Shown: in pieces, positions 8,125 to 16,403 of the stretch | Numbering within the stretch: position 1 is the first letter of the stretch | Layout of the letters: every line of letters starts with the position of its first letter | Origin: Cytobacillus firmus | GTDB taxonomy: Bacteria > Bacillota > Bacilli > Bacillales > Cytobacillaceae | DNA length: 64,000 nucleotides | Assembly: GCF_023715565.1 (NCBI RefSeq) | Contig: NZ_JAMBOJ010000010.1 | Location: 33,505-97,504 of the forward strand | Direction of reading: 5' to 3' | Notes under the pieces: generated by a model | Seen by the model: the letters and a program-made list of their open reading frames with translations, nothing else | What the model was told of the DNA's origin: nothing | Database searches by the model: none | Position numbers and translations under genes: made by a program

Positions 8125-9066
8125 GTGAGTAAATTTCCGAAAAGACAGTTTGAAAGTGCAAAAGAATTCATTAATTCAAAAGCTCGAGAATTAGAACGTT
8201 CTCGGTTTGAATTTTTGTTTGAAAATGGCAGTAAGGAAAATGTCTTAAGACACCTAATAACTTATCAAAATGAGGATGGTGGCTTTGGACATGGAATTGA
8301 GCCAGATTTTTGGTTGCCCCACTCATCTCCGATGGCTACATGGGCAGCTGGGCAAATTTTGATGGAAATTGGTGCAGATAAAAACGAACCAATGATTAGG
8401 TCGATGATTTCTTATTTAGTAAATACGATTGATATTGAAACTGGAATGTGGGATTCTGTACTACCTGAGAATAATGAATTTCCACACGCACCTTGGTGGC
8501 ATTGGCATGAGGGGGTTCAAGAAAATTGGATGTTTAACCCAAGTGTTGAACTAGCTGCGTTTCTTGTTCATTGGTCTACTGAGCAAAGTAATGCTGCGGA
8601 AATTGGATGGAATACTATCGCAAAAGCGGTAAATCACATAATGAATAAGAGTGAAATGGATAAGCATGAAATAAACAACTATCAACAATTAATTAAAATC
8701 ATAAAACCACATGAGTCTATTTTTGATAATAAAATTCAATATCCGTTGAAAAGCGTTTCTGAGCAAATACTGATGCTTGCAGAGAAATGTGTAGATAAGG
8801 ATATTTCAACTTGGTCCGAAGGCTATAAACCACTACCTTTAGATTTTATCGATAATCCTTATCATCCCCTTTGTGAAACTTTCGGTTCGTTGATAGAAGA
8901 GAATCTCAATATGTATATTAAACAAATGTCTGACGAAGGAATTTGGGATATCTCATGGAGTTGGGGGAGTTATCCAGAAGAATTTGAAATTGCAAGAAGG
9001 TATTGGAAAGGTATTATTGCCGTAAATAGATATAAACAGTTGAAGGCGTTTGGTTATGTCGTATAG
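8125..9066 (+). CDS. terpenoid cyclase/prenyltransferase-fold protein, second of a tandem pair
   Basis: A 313-residue protein with a GTG start and AGGAGAAAAGAGG upstream. It shares its layout with the preceding gene: FENGS...LITYQNEDGGFGHGIEP parallels FENGN...LQAYQGLDGGF. Aromatic residues are abundant (PWWHWHEG at about 120-130, ISWSWGSYPEEF near the C-terminus), as in alpha/alpha-barrel proteins with hydrophobic pockets. There is no DxDD motif. Two diverged copies side by side suggest a heterodimer or two related activities; that is inference. It converges on the 9128-9949 gene with a shared terminator between. Confidence 0.6.
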   Translation: MSKFPKRQFESAKEFINSKARELERSRFEFLFENGSKENVLRHLITYQNEDGGFGHGIEPDFWLPHSSPMATWAAGQILMEIGADKNEPMIRSMISYLVNTIDIETGMWDSVLPENNEFPHAPWWHWHEGVQENWMFNPSVELAAFLVHWSTEQSNAAEIGWNTIAKAVNHIMNKSEMDKHEINNYQQLIKIIKPHESIFDNKIQYPLKSVSEQILMLAEKCVDKDISTWSEGYKPLPLDFIDNPYHPLCETFGSLIEENLNMYIKQMSDEGIWDISWSWGSYPEEFEIARRYWKGIIAVNRYKQLKAFGYVV

Positions 9067-9074
9067 GTATAATA

Positions 9075-9108
9075 GAAGCTTGAGGACGTAACTACCTCAA
9101 GCTTTTAT
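9075..9108 (+). terminator. bidirectional terminator between convergent element genes
   Basis: AAGCTTGAGG and CCTCAAGCTT form a perfect 10-bp stem with a 9-base loop and A/T-rich flanks. It can serve the 8125-9066 gene and the oppositely oriented 9128-9949 gene. Confidence 0.8.
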
Positions 9109-9127
9109 ACCTTCGTCTTGTCCAATA

Positions 9128-9949
9128 TTAGAATTGTATGTGACTCAATGCTTGGACAACTTTATCCATTTGAGAAGCTAGAAAAGTACCATCGTCCACC
9201 ACTGTTCTTAATCTGTTTAAAGACTCAGTTGCTCTACGGATAACAGATGGTTTTGGCTGGTTACCAGATTCAATAGCATTAGTTGCTTCTTCAACAAAAT
9301 CAATTGCATCTTCTTTATCAGCAGTATTTTCAATATTTGCCTCTCTCAAGAGAGTAATGAGTTCTTTAGCAAGATGTATTAATTCTTCATCACCATTCTG
9401 ATTGTTCGTTTGGTTAGCTTGGATATTGCCTGTTTCACTAAAGTTAAGTTGTCCAACGTTGCCTTGTACCAATACTTTGGCATTTGGTTTTTCATCAATA
9501 CCCAATTCGATCGCCTTCTCTTCTAAATAATCTGTTATGTGATTCACTAATAACTTTACTACTTCCCTGTTAAATTCTCGGATACTGTCAGCAATCTTTG
9601 CACCGCTATAGAAAGCATAAGCACGTGAAATGGTATCATATCTGTCGAAATTGTCCGTAACATATTTTAAAAGCTGATAGATGAAGGCTATTTCTTCATT
9701 GACTTTGATTGGAATGTCAAATTTACCATTATATTCCTTTGTTTGAATGATTTCCTTCATATCAAACTCTAGAACATTGTTTTTACTTATAAAATCAGAT
9801 AGAATTGGTTCATTATCAATGTACGAAACAAATCTTATCGCTAACCTCATTGCTTCATATGTATCTTGAGCATTGAGTAAATCCCCCGCCACCCTTCTGA
9901 ATTGCCTAGATATTAATTTGAATTCTTTTACATCGATGATTTTTTCCAA
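9128..9949 (-). CDS. unknown element protein, two helical domains joined by a Gly/Asn/Gln linker
   Basis: A 273-residue protein whose TTG start directly abuts the stop of the upstream zinc-ribbon gene (TAATTG), with GGGGTG as ribosome site. I do not recognise the family. An N-terminal helical domain (about 1-155) is followed by a segment rich in Gly, Asn and Gln (VQGNVGQLNFSETGN to about residue 185) and a second helical domain (about 188-273). Similar polar linkers occur in some abortive-infection proteins such as AbiTii-like ones; this is a weak resemblance, not an assignment. Abutting reading frames imply coupled translation and a joint function with the zinc-ribbon protein. Confidence 0.5.
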   Translation of the reverse strand: MEKIIDVKEFKLISRQFRRVAGDLLNAQDTYEAMRLAIRFVSYIDNEPILSDFISKNNVLEFDMKEIIQTKEYNGKFDIPIKVNEEIAFIYQLLKYVTDNFDRYDTISRAYAFYSGAKIADSIREFNREVVKLLVNHITDYLEEKAIELGIDEKPNAKVLVQGNVGQLNFSETGNIQANQTNNQNGDEELIHLAKELITLLREANIENTADKEDAIDFVEEATNAIESGNQPKPSVIRRATESLNRLRTVVDDGTFLASQMDKVVQALSHIQF

Positions 9950-10396
9950 TTAATTCACCCCACAATATGGACAAAACGGTTTTATTGTCTTAGACAATAA
10001 TGAGAGTTTTGCCTTTCTGTCACAACATACAAACTCAATTTGCTCCAAGTCGTCATTTTCGTACAATGACCTTGGTTGTTTACTTGGTAATGACTTACCT
10101 CTTTTAAAGGTTACGTTCTTGTTCCTCCTTGTTGACTTCTCTAAGCCTTTAAACATGTCATTCAACATATCCATTGCTTCATTCATAACAAGTGTCTTTG
10201 CATGTTCTAAAATATCATCGGTGTAGTAGGAAGAAATTGGACTAGGAATCCCACAATTAGGACAAAACATCTCAAGAACATCGTCATCTTGAACTTCACT
10301 GGTTTTCAGTTTGAATTCTTCACTGCATAAAGAGCATTTAAAAGAACTAAATCCCTCAATATCACTTTGCTTTGAAACAACAAAGTTCTTTCGCAT
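9950..10396 (-). CDS. zinc-ribbon protein coupled to the 9128-9949 gene
   Basis: About 148 residues from the ATG at 10396, which has GGGGGA 6 bases upstream; a GTG at 10402 is adjacent to that site and less likely. It has two clear cysteine pairs near the N-terminus (CSLC at about 20 and CPNC at about 46), a helical middle, and another set near the end (CC at about 130 and CPYC at 143-146), giving two zinc ribbons. Paired zinc ribbons suggest binding of nucleic acid or of a protein partner. The stop codon touches the start of the next gene. The gene family is not one I can name with certainty. Confidence 0.55.
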   Translation of the reverse strand: MRKNFVVSKQSDIEGFSSFKCSLCSEEFKLKTSEVQDDDVLEMFCPNCGIPSPISSYYTDDILEHAKTLVMNEAMDMLNDMFKGLEKSTRRNKNVTFKRGKSLPSKQPRSLYENDDLEQIEFVCCDRKAKLSLLSKTIKPFCPYCGVN

Positions 10397-11005
10397 ATTC
10401 ACTCCCCCATATTTTACCTTTTTCGCACAACTTAATTATAATACAAGTCATCTGTTGGTGGAACGTTTATGTCGTGAACTGGCGATTACATTTTACCGCT
10501 GTTCTGTTTTAACCTGTACACTACATAAGTAAATACACTCCATTAAAGGCACGCATGTTCTTAGATGCTCCACATGTCTTCATTCTAGTGTTTATAGAGC
10601 CTTAAAAGTTGGAAGAAAGCTGTATGAAAAGAAGGAAGCACACCCATCTACAAACCAGCCATCAGAAAATCCTCGACACGATACAAATAAAAGTTAAGAT
10701 TTGCTCTGGTAAATTAATGAATTAATCATGGATTTACTGATATTTTTCGATAACAAAATCGATTGAAAATATGAGTTGTATTCTTTTGTGATATGGAAGA
10801 AATAGTCTTTGTCATGGTGTTGTTGATAATTACACACGTTTCAAAAGGTACACTTTTTGCAACGCATATGCCTAAATGCTCGAATAAGGCTTTGGATAGC
10901 CTCAAATGGTGATAAACTAAATTTTGAAACGTATCAAAATTATCATTGACCTTTTGAAACGCACTCATTATGATTAGAGTATCAATTAACAAGGTGGAAT
11001 TAATC
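10397..11005. other. intergenic region between divergent element genes
   Basis: About 600 bases without a convincing gene. The right third holds three copies of TTTTGAAACG (one inverted) in front of the small resolvase. The remainder shows only short open frames without ribosome sites and nothing else I can name; it is a possible place where an older cargo gene was lost. Confidence 0.5.
10837..10961. repeat. recombinase-site-like repeat cluster (candidate res/operator)
   Basis: CGTTTCAAAAGGT at 10837-10849 is an exact inverted copy of ACCTTTTGAAACG at 10949-10961. A further direct copy of TTTTGAAACG lies at 10922-10931, 30 bases before the last. All lie within 170 bases upstream of the small serine recombinase start, where resolvases commonly keep their res sites and control their own transcription. 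Confidence 0.55.
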
Positions 11006-11608
11006 ATGGACAACAAAGAATTTGGATATGTAAGAGTGAGCAGTAAAGACCAAAATGAAGCAAGGCAACTAGATAGCATGTATGCTCTTGGAATCGATGA
11101 GCGTGATATTCATATTGATAAGCAAAGCGGTAAAGACTTCAATAGACCTCAATATCAAGCTTTGAAAATGCGATTACGTAAAGGAGATACATTATATATA
11201 CATTCATTAGATAGACTTGGACGTAACAAAGATATGATTCTAAACGAGTGGAAAGATATTACACACAACATAAAAGCACATATTGTTGTAATTGATATGC
11301 CATTGTTAGACACACGGAAATATAATGACTCGATCGGCTCTTTTGTAGCTGACTTGGTATTACAGGTTTTATCATGGGTTGCAGAAGAAGAAAGAACTAA
11401 GATTAAGACTCGTCAAGCTGAAGGTATAGCTTTAGCTAAGGCAGAGGGTAAACACCTAGGTAGACCTAAAACATCTATTACATCCGAATTTGAACAAGCT
11501 TATAAACAATGGAAAGAAGGAAATATCACTGCAGTTGAAGCAATGAAAAAATCAAATATGACTAAAGCTACCTTCTATCGTAAGGTTAAGGAATATGAAG
11601 GAATTTAA
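11006..11608 (+). CDS. small serine recombinase (resolvase/invertase)
   Basis: A 200-residue protein of normal resolvase length from the ATG at 11006 with AAGGTGGAA upstream. The N-terminal catalytic domain starts FGYVRVSSKDQN, with the nucleophilic serine at about residue 10 and the block SLDRLGRN at about 68-75. The E helix (EEERTKIKTRQAEGIALAKAEG) leads into GRPK and a C-terminal helix-turn-helix at about 160-198. It belongs to the Tn552/beta-recombinase-like group. It is distinct from the large recombinase at 4305 and probably acts on the repeat cluster directly upstream. Confidence 0.9.
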   Translation: MDNKEFGYVRVSSKDQNEARQLDSMYALGIDERDIHIDKQSGKDFNRPQYQALKMRLRKGDTLYIHSLDRLGRNKDMILNEWKDITHNIKAHIVVIDMPLLDTRKYNDSIGSFVADLVLQVLSWVAEEERTKIKTRQAEGIALAKAEGKHLGRPKTSITSEFEQAYKQWKEGNITAVEAMKKSNMTKATFYRKVKEYEGI

Positions 11609-11633
11609 AAGACCCTTTAAGGGTCTTTTCTCT
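11607..11633 (+). terminator. terminator after the small serine recombinase
   Basis: AAAAGACCC, loop TTTAA, GGGTCTTTT directly at the stop codon. The stem is perfect and followed by T-rich sequence. Confidence 0.85.
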
Positions 11634-11791
11634 ATGTTGAGGATATAGGGGGGTATTTCCACTTATTCATTAGACTCATGGACAGGATAAGCCGAGAGTC
11701 GGTTCATCCACACACCATTCAATTATTCAAGTCATCCTAATTCAGGTTGTAAGTAAATTCTTTCTAAATGATTGGGCTTCTGTAAGATAAT

Positions 11792-13096
11792 CTATAAATC
11801 TTCCACAGCTTTTTCTTGGCTAAGGAAATACTCTTTATAAAATGCCCTCAAAACATAACTAGTGTACTCCCTAAGGTTTATTAGAGATACTTGTATGGGA
11901 AATTTACACCCATTTTCCCCATCAACATCAAGTAACGGTATTGAACTACTTGTTGGCTCGTCATTAGTTAACAGGTAACCTCTATGCAGATACTTTGACC
12001 TCTTGTCATAGTATCCATTAAGCTGTCCTGCTATATATGAATTTAAGTATTTATTCACTATATTCCTTACTCTGCTGGCAATACCATATTTGTCCTGTTT
12101 ACACTCATTACACTTCTCACTCTGAAAACCAATTAATGTAACAACCTCTAATGCTGACATGTAAAGTGTTGTTGCTATTTCGGTCTGAGATTCACCTGTC
12201 ATAAGTGCTGTCTTTAAGTCCTCATTTTTGGTATACATTTCAATCTCTACACCTAAACCATCATCTAATGGGTGGTCTATATAGCCTTGATGGTCATATA
12301 TCTGTGCATCATACTTTCTTGCAGTATGGAAATGCGAACAGGCATTTAGATATATTTGTACATCTTCATCTTCTCCGTCATTTGTAATTATATAGTCTAA
12401 AAAATCTTTAGCCTCCTCAGAAATTGTTAAATAACCATCCTTAACAGAAAAACCATCTATAAAGTCTGGCTCTTGATATACTTCAGCAGCCAATACTTTC
12501 GTTTCTTGACCTTCGATATCAGGGCTTGAGGTTATCCAAAAGGGTACATTAGTTTCTACTGATAAGAAATCCATCACTTGGTTTGTCTTCTGAGTAATTT
12601 TACCTTCTACTTGATTCTCATCATATGCAGAGACAGGGAAATAAATTTTTGTTATATCATCTGCAACAAGTTGCGTTTTGAAATTATCCCCTTCATAACT
12701 AGATAGTGGAAATAAAGATTTTATTGTGGGAATCGCATAGTAATCATCATATTTCCTGACGCCTCTTCTTGCCCTTTTCACAACTCTTACTAACCTCTGT
12801 CCTAGTTCGGATTCCCTTGTTAACTCCTCCTCTTGTTCCCCTCTATATTCGTATTTTGTACCACTGTATCCAAAGAACAACTTAATAATCGATCCATTAT
12901 TCTTGTATGTAATTCCAGCCATTAAAACTGAAACACCTATGTCCATAAAACCGAACGTTATTGTTTTAGTTTGTTTGTTTTTGTGGGGCATGTACTGCCA
13001 AGCACATTTCCCAAATTCCTTTGCCATCTGAGACCAAAGACTTCGTAAAAACTCATTAGACTCTTTCTCATTTGTAATGCCAATATCTAATATCAC
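11792..13096 (-). CDS. unknown element protein with a C-terminal HEPN-like RxxxxH motif
   Basis: A 434-residue protein with a GTG start and the strong site GGTGGAGGAA upstream. I do not recognise the N-terminal 300 residues. Near the C-terminus there is a cysteine pair, CNEC (about 329-332), and then KRSKYLHRG with Arg366 and His371 in the RxxxxH spacing of HEPN RNase domains, including the Apea-HEPN group. HEPN domains are common toxins in defence and toxin-antitoxin systems. No antitoxin gene is adjacent. The assignment rests on one short motif in a helical context and is tentative. The gene faces the left end and sits at the right border of the element. Confidence 0.5.
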   Translation of the reverse strand: MILDIGITNEKESNEFLRSLWSQMAKEFGKCAWQYMPHKNKQTKTITFGFMDIGVSVLMAGITYKNNGSIIKLFFGYSGTKYEYRGEQEEELTRESELGQRLVRVVKRARRGVRKYDDYYAIPTIKSLFPLSSYEGDNFKTQLVADDITKIYFPVSAYDENQVEGKITQKTNQVMDFLSVETNVPFWITSSPDIEGQETKVLAAEVYQEPDFIDGFSVKDGYLTISEEAKDFLDYIITNDGEDEDVQIYLNACSHFHTARKYDAQIYDHQGYIDHPLDDGLGVEIEMYTKNEDLKTALMTGESQTEIATTLYMSALEVVTLIGFQSEKCNECKQDKYGIASRVRNIVNKYLNSYIAGQLNGYYDKRSKYLHRGYLLTNDEPTSSSIPLLDVDGENGCKFPIQVSLINLREYTSYVLRAFYKEYFLSQEKAVEDL

Positions 13097-13222
13097 CCAA
13101 TTCCTCCACCTTTCACTTTCATCTATCTTAAGTGTACTTTTAAAAACCCTCCACTGTCACATTTTTCTAAAATTAATAAGAATGCTTAAACGTTCAGAAT
13201 GTTAAGCTTAAGTATAAAATGT

Positions 13223-13258
13223 AAAAAGGTTGAGGGTAAAATTTCCCCAACCTTTTAA
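13223..13258 (-). terminator. border terminator facing the upstream floA operon
   Basis: AAAAGGTTGAGGG and CCCCAACCTTTT pair with one irregularity. On the minus strand the stem is followed by TTTTTACATTTT, so it would stop transcripts entering the element from yqfB. It lies about 50 bases inside the right att repeat. Confidence 0.65.
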
Positions 13259-13304
13259 ATATTGATTTAAAGTGATTCCCACAACCACCCATAAAAAAAT
13301 TCAA

Positions 13305-13315
13305 ATTTATGAAAT
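13305..13315. repeat. right attachment-site repeat (attR core candidate)
   Basis: An exact second copy of ATTTATGAAAT, 26 bases downstream of the yqfB stop codon on the minus strand. Confidence 0.65.
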
Positions 13316-13340
13316 GAACGAAGGTTCTAGCACTTATTTT

Positions 13341-13814
13341 TTACCGCTTTCTATTGAGGGACCTGTGAGGATTTTTAGATCTTGGAGGTCCAAGAATCTC
13401 GGACCAGATAATCCCGTCAACAAGCGACTGTTTTTGCGGTTCATACTTACCGGCTCCTGAGGCTTCCACCGGGTAAGCTTTTGTATTAGCTGCTGTTCTC
13501 GATATCGCGCTTGCTTTTCTTTCAGCAGCTCTCTGCTGACTCTGGAGAGCCTTCATGCTTTGTTCTGCCTGCTGTTTACGCTGTCTGTATTCTTGTTCTA
13601 TTCTTCTGGATTTCTCTGCCAGCTTCCTTTTTTCCTCTTCCAGCACTTCGGCTAATGCAGGATCTGCAGAAGTTCGTTCCGCCTCTGTCCGATTCTCTTG
13701 CTGTACTCGGGGAGCCTGTTTCACAGGCCTTTCCTCCTTCTTTTTTTTGAACAAGGAGGAAATGAAAGCAATAACAGCAATGAGAATAAAAGGATTCTCA
13801 AATAAAAATTCCAA
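13341..13814 (-). CDS. yqfB: YqfB-like membrane-anchored protein
   Basis: A 157-residue protein with an N-terminal hydrophobic segment (about 5-21, NPFILIAVIAFISSL), then a very basic patch (KKKKEE) and a long charged, Gln/Glu/Arg-rich region at about 60-110 that should form a coiled coil. The rest is basic and unstructured in appearance. It lies between floA and yqfC as in Bacillus. Function is unknown; position suggests a link to the FloA/NfeD membrane microdomain system. It is now the last gene of its transcript because the element follows. Confidence 0.7.
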   Translation of the reverse strand: MEFLFENPFILIAVIAFISSLFKKKKEERPVKQAPRVQQENRTEAERTSADPALAEVLEEEKRKLAEKSRRIEQEYRQRKQQAEQSMKALQSQQRAAERKASAISRTAANTKAYPVEASGAGKYEPQKQSLVDGIIWSEILGPPRSKNPHRSLNRKR

Positions 13815-13848
13815 GAGAGTTTCCTCCCTTCTCCCGATCAGGGATCAT

Positions 13849-14847
13849 TTAGTCATTTTTACGGCCATTTTTGCCGTCATCACTCATATTGCCGATTGAA
13901 TCCCTCATTTCGGTATCAGCCGAGATGTTTTGGATATTCATATAGTCCATTACCCCAATATTTCCAGATCGGAGTGCTTCTGACATGGCAAGCGGCACCT
14001 GCGCTTCTGCTTCCACAACTTTCGCTCTCATTTCTTCAACCCGTGCTTTCATTTCCTGCTCCTGAGCTACGGCCATAGCACGTCTTTCTTCAGCTTTAGC
14101 CTGGGCAATCTTCTTGTCTGCTTCAGCCTGTTCAGTCTGAAGTTCTGCACCAATATTTTTGCCGATATCTACATCTGCTATATCAATCGAGAGAATTTCA
14201 AAAGCAGTGCCTGCATCCAAGCCTTTTGAAAGAACAGTCTGAGAAATCATATCCGGATTTTCCAAAACCTTTTTATGGTTATCTGATGATCCGATTGTAG
14301 ATACGATTCCTTCCCCGACACGCGCCACGATAGTTTCCTCTCCAGCTCCCCCAACAAGGCGGTCAATATTGGCCCTTACAGTAATCCTTGCTTTTGCTTT
14401 TACCTCAATTCCATCCATCGCCACCCCTGCAATAAAAGGAGTTTCAATTACTTTAGGATTAACGCTCATCTGTACTGCTTCCAAAACATCTCGGCCTGCC
14501 AAGTCAATAGCGGCACTTCTTTCAAAACTTAAATCGATATTTGCACGATGGGCTGCAATCAATGCATTCACAACCCTGTCAACATTACCTCCGGCTAAGT
14601 AATGGCTTTCCAGCTGATTTGTCGAAACATTCAACCCTGCTTTGTGTGCCTTAATTAGCGGGTTAATAACACGGCTTGGAATAACCCGGCGAAGCCTCAT
14701 TCCAATTAATGTAAAGATACTGACTCTGACTCCTGCTGCCAATGCTGATATCCACAGCATGACCGGTACAAAGGTGAATAATATCCCCAGCAATATGACA
14801 CCGAGTACAACGGCAACCAATATTGCTGCTGTTCCTGCTTCTAACAT
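13849..14847 (-). CDS. floA: flotillin-like protein FloA
   Basis: A 332-residue protein with a hydrophobic N-terminus (about 6-32) that inserts as a membrane hairpin, followed by the SPFH-like flotillin domain and a C-terminal region rich in Glu, Ala and Lys (about 240-290) typical of flotillin coiled coils. FloA organises functional membrane microdomains with NfeD proteins. It starts at an ATG with AGGAGG upstream and sits 21 bases after nfeD, which supports joint expression and function. Confidence 0.94.
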   Translation of the reverse strand: MLEAGTAAILVAVVLGVILLGILFTFVPVMLWISALAAGVRVSIFTLIGMRLRRVIPSRVINPLIKAHKAGLNVSTNQLESHYLAGGNVDRVVNALIAAHRANIDLSFERSAAIDLAGRDVLEAVQMSVNPKVIETPFIAGVAMDGIEVKAKARITVRANIDRLVGGAGEETIVARVGEGIVSTIGSSDNHKKVLENPDMISQTVLSKGLDAGTAFEILSIDIADVDIGKNIGAELQTEQAEADKKIAQAKAEERRAMAVAQEQEMKARVEEMRAKVVEAEAQVPLAMSEALRSGNIGVMDYMNIQNISADTEMRDSIGNMSDDGKNGRKND

Positions 14848-14868
14848 AATTTTACCTCCTGATGTTTT

Positions 14869-16200
14869 TTATTTATCTAAAACAAGATTAGATATTTCTC
14901 TAACAACGATACGCGATCCTTCTGCTTTAACTACTTTTACTTTTGCCCCTTTATGAATAAAGGCTCCCTCACTTACAACGTCTATTCTTTCATCTTCTAT
15001 GACTACTGTGCCCGAAGGCCTTAAAGCTGTAAGTGCATAACCCTCAAGGCCAATCAGTTCAAGTCTGCTCTTATTTGAAATATAGCCTTTTTCAGTATTT
15101 GTGCTGTCGTGTAAAATAATTTTTTTAAAGAATTTCATCTTTTTCCCAAACACCTTTATCATTAATATAGATGCCAATATTGAAACTCCTATAGCAATTA
15201 AAATAGACATTCCCATATGGGCCACGTTGTCAGAAGCCAGGAATAGGCTCCCAAGTATTGCTGCAACACCAGCTATTCCGGCAATGCCTCCAGGCAGGAA
15301 GAACTCGGCAATTATTAAGCCAATTCCGATTACAAACAAGATTAAAGTCTCATATCCTGCCAGCCCGGCCACCATATGACCATAAAAGAACAGAAGCAGA
15401 GACGATATTCCCATTAACCCAGGAATGCCAAAACCCGGTGAATACAGTTCCAGAACCAGCCCAAGACTTCCAATAGATAATAGAATTGGTATGACTACAG
15501 GATGGGTAATAAAACGGGCTGCCTTCTCCGCAAAGCTTTCATCGATGGTCTGGATAATAGCTTCATCATATCCGAGCACTTTCAGTAAATCCGACCTTGA
15601 GTCTACTGTACCGTCCGAATAGCCAACCTGCTCAGCCTGTGCTGCTGTTAGGGTAAGCAGCTTTCCTTTTGGTGATCCCAATTCTGGCAGGTCCACCGAT
15701 TCATCTGCCATGGCAAGAGCATAAACAGGATCTCTGTCCGTTTGTGAGGCTGCACTCTGCATTGCCGCAAACCAGTATGATTCCGCTTTTTTCCCAGCGG
15801 TATTTCCCTGCTGGTCAATAATTGCAGCTGATCCCATTGTCGAACCCGGCACCATGTATATTTCATCCGTATTCAAAGCGATATAGGCACCTGCAGATAA
15901 AGCCTGCTTGTTGACAAAAGATATTGTTTTTACATTTGTTGAGGTTAATAGCCTTCCAATTTGTCCGGCTGCATCCACTGCCCCTCCGGGTGTATTTATT
16001 TCAAATATTATAGCTGATGCATTTTCTTCTTCAGCTGTTTTAACCGCTCTGCTTAAAAATGCGTAAAGTCCTTTTTCCACCGTTTCTTCAATAGGTACAA
16101 TCAGTACTTTTTCATTATCGGCGTTTCCTTGAAAAGGGCTTAAAAGCAGCAGCAGAGTAAAAAATAATGAAAAGGCGGTTATCGCTCTTCTGGCATTCAA
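14869..16200 (-). CDS. yqeZ: membrane-bound NfeD serine protease YqeZ
   Basis: About 443 residues from the TTG at 16200, which has AGAGGGGGG upstream and gives a proper signal peptide (LNARRAITAFSLFFTLLLLL); an ATG at 16269 gives a 466-residue form without a ribosome site. A ClpP/crotonase-like protease domain follows (INTPGGAVDAAG block and ALSAGAYIAL with the catalytic-type serine). Then come several membrane helices and a C-terminal OB-fold NfeD domain (about 375-443). It is the partner of flotillin FloA, encoded next. Confidence 0.9.
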   Translation of the reverse strand: MNARRAITAFSLFFTLLLLLSPFQGNADNEKVLIVPIEETVEKGLYAFLSRAVKTAEEENASAIIFEINTPGGAVDAAGQIGRLLTSTNVKTISFVNKQALSAGAYIALNTDEIYMVPGSTMGSAAIIDQQGNTAGKKAESYWFAAMQSAASQTDRDPVYALAMADESVDLPELGSPKGKLLTLTAAQAEQVGYSDGTVDSRSDLLKVLGYDEAIIQTIDESFAEKAARFITHPVVIPILLSIGSLGLVLELYSPGFGIPGLMGISSLLLFFYGHMVAGLAGYETLILFVIGIGLIIAEFFLPGGIAGIAGVAAILGSLFLASDNVAHMGMSILIAIGVSILASILMIKVFGKKMKFFKKIILHDSTNTEKGYISNKSRLELIGLEGYALTALRPSGTVVIEDERIDVVSEGAFIHKGAKVKVVKAEGSRIVVREISNLVLDK

Positions 16201-16357
16201 AACTTTCCCCCCTCTAACCGCAAAATGACTTCTATATGTATTTACGAATGAATCATTAAAAAGTTTCATTTTTATTTATCCAGAAATCTGCTACAGCTTT
16301 ATTATAACCTAGAAACAAGAGTAATTCACTTCACCAGTCTTTTCCTGTTACAAAAGT

Positions 16358-16393
16358 AAAAAAGACCGTCAGCCATTAGCTTTCGGTCTTTTA
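16358..16393 (-). terminator. terminator after yqeY
   Basis: AAAAGACCG and CGGTCTTTT pair around a 15-base loop; on the minus strand six T follow. It separates rpsU-yqeY from nfeD-floA. Confidence 0.75.
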
Positions 16394-16403
16394 ATGCATA
16401 GTT

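Larger units (their letters stand above)
4222..13315. mobile_element. serine-recombinase integrative element inserted between yqfB and yqfC
   Basis: About 9.1 kb lies between two genes that are adjacent in related bacilli. It is bounded by an 11-bp direct repeat. The left end carries a large serine recombinase reading inward, as is usual for such elements. Inside are a second, small serine recombinase and six genes not found at this locus in B. subtilis. No conjugation, capsid or tail genes are present, so it is not a self-sufficient phage or ICE. It resembles small skin-like or genomic-island elements. The coding DNA looks more AT-rich than the flanking operon. Confidence 0.8.

Noticed and set aside
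10311..10532. Plus-strand 73-codon frame over the zinc-ribbon gene
   Set aside because: Overlaps the opposite strand of a better gene with cysteine pairs and a ribosome site.
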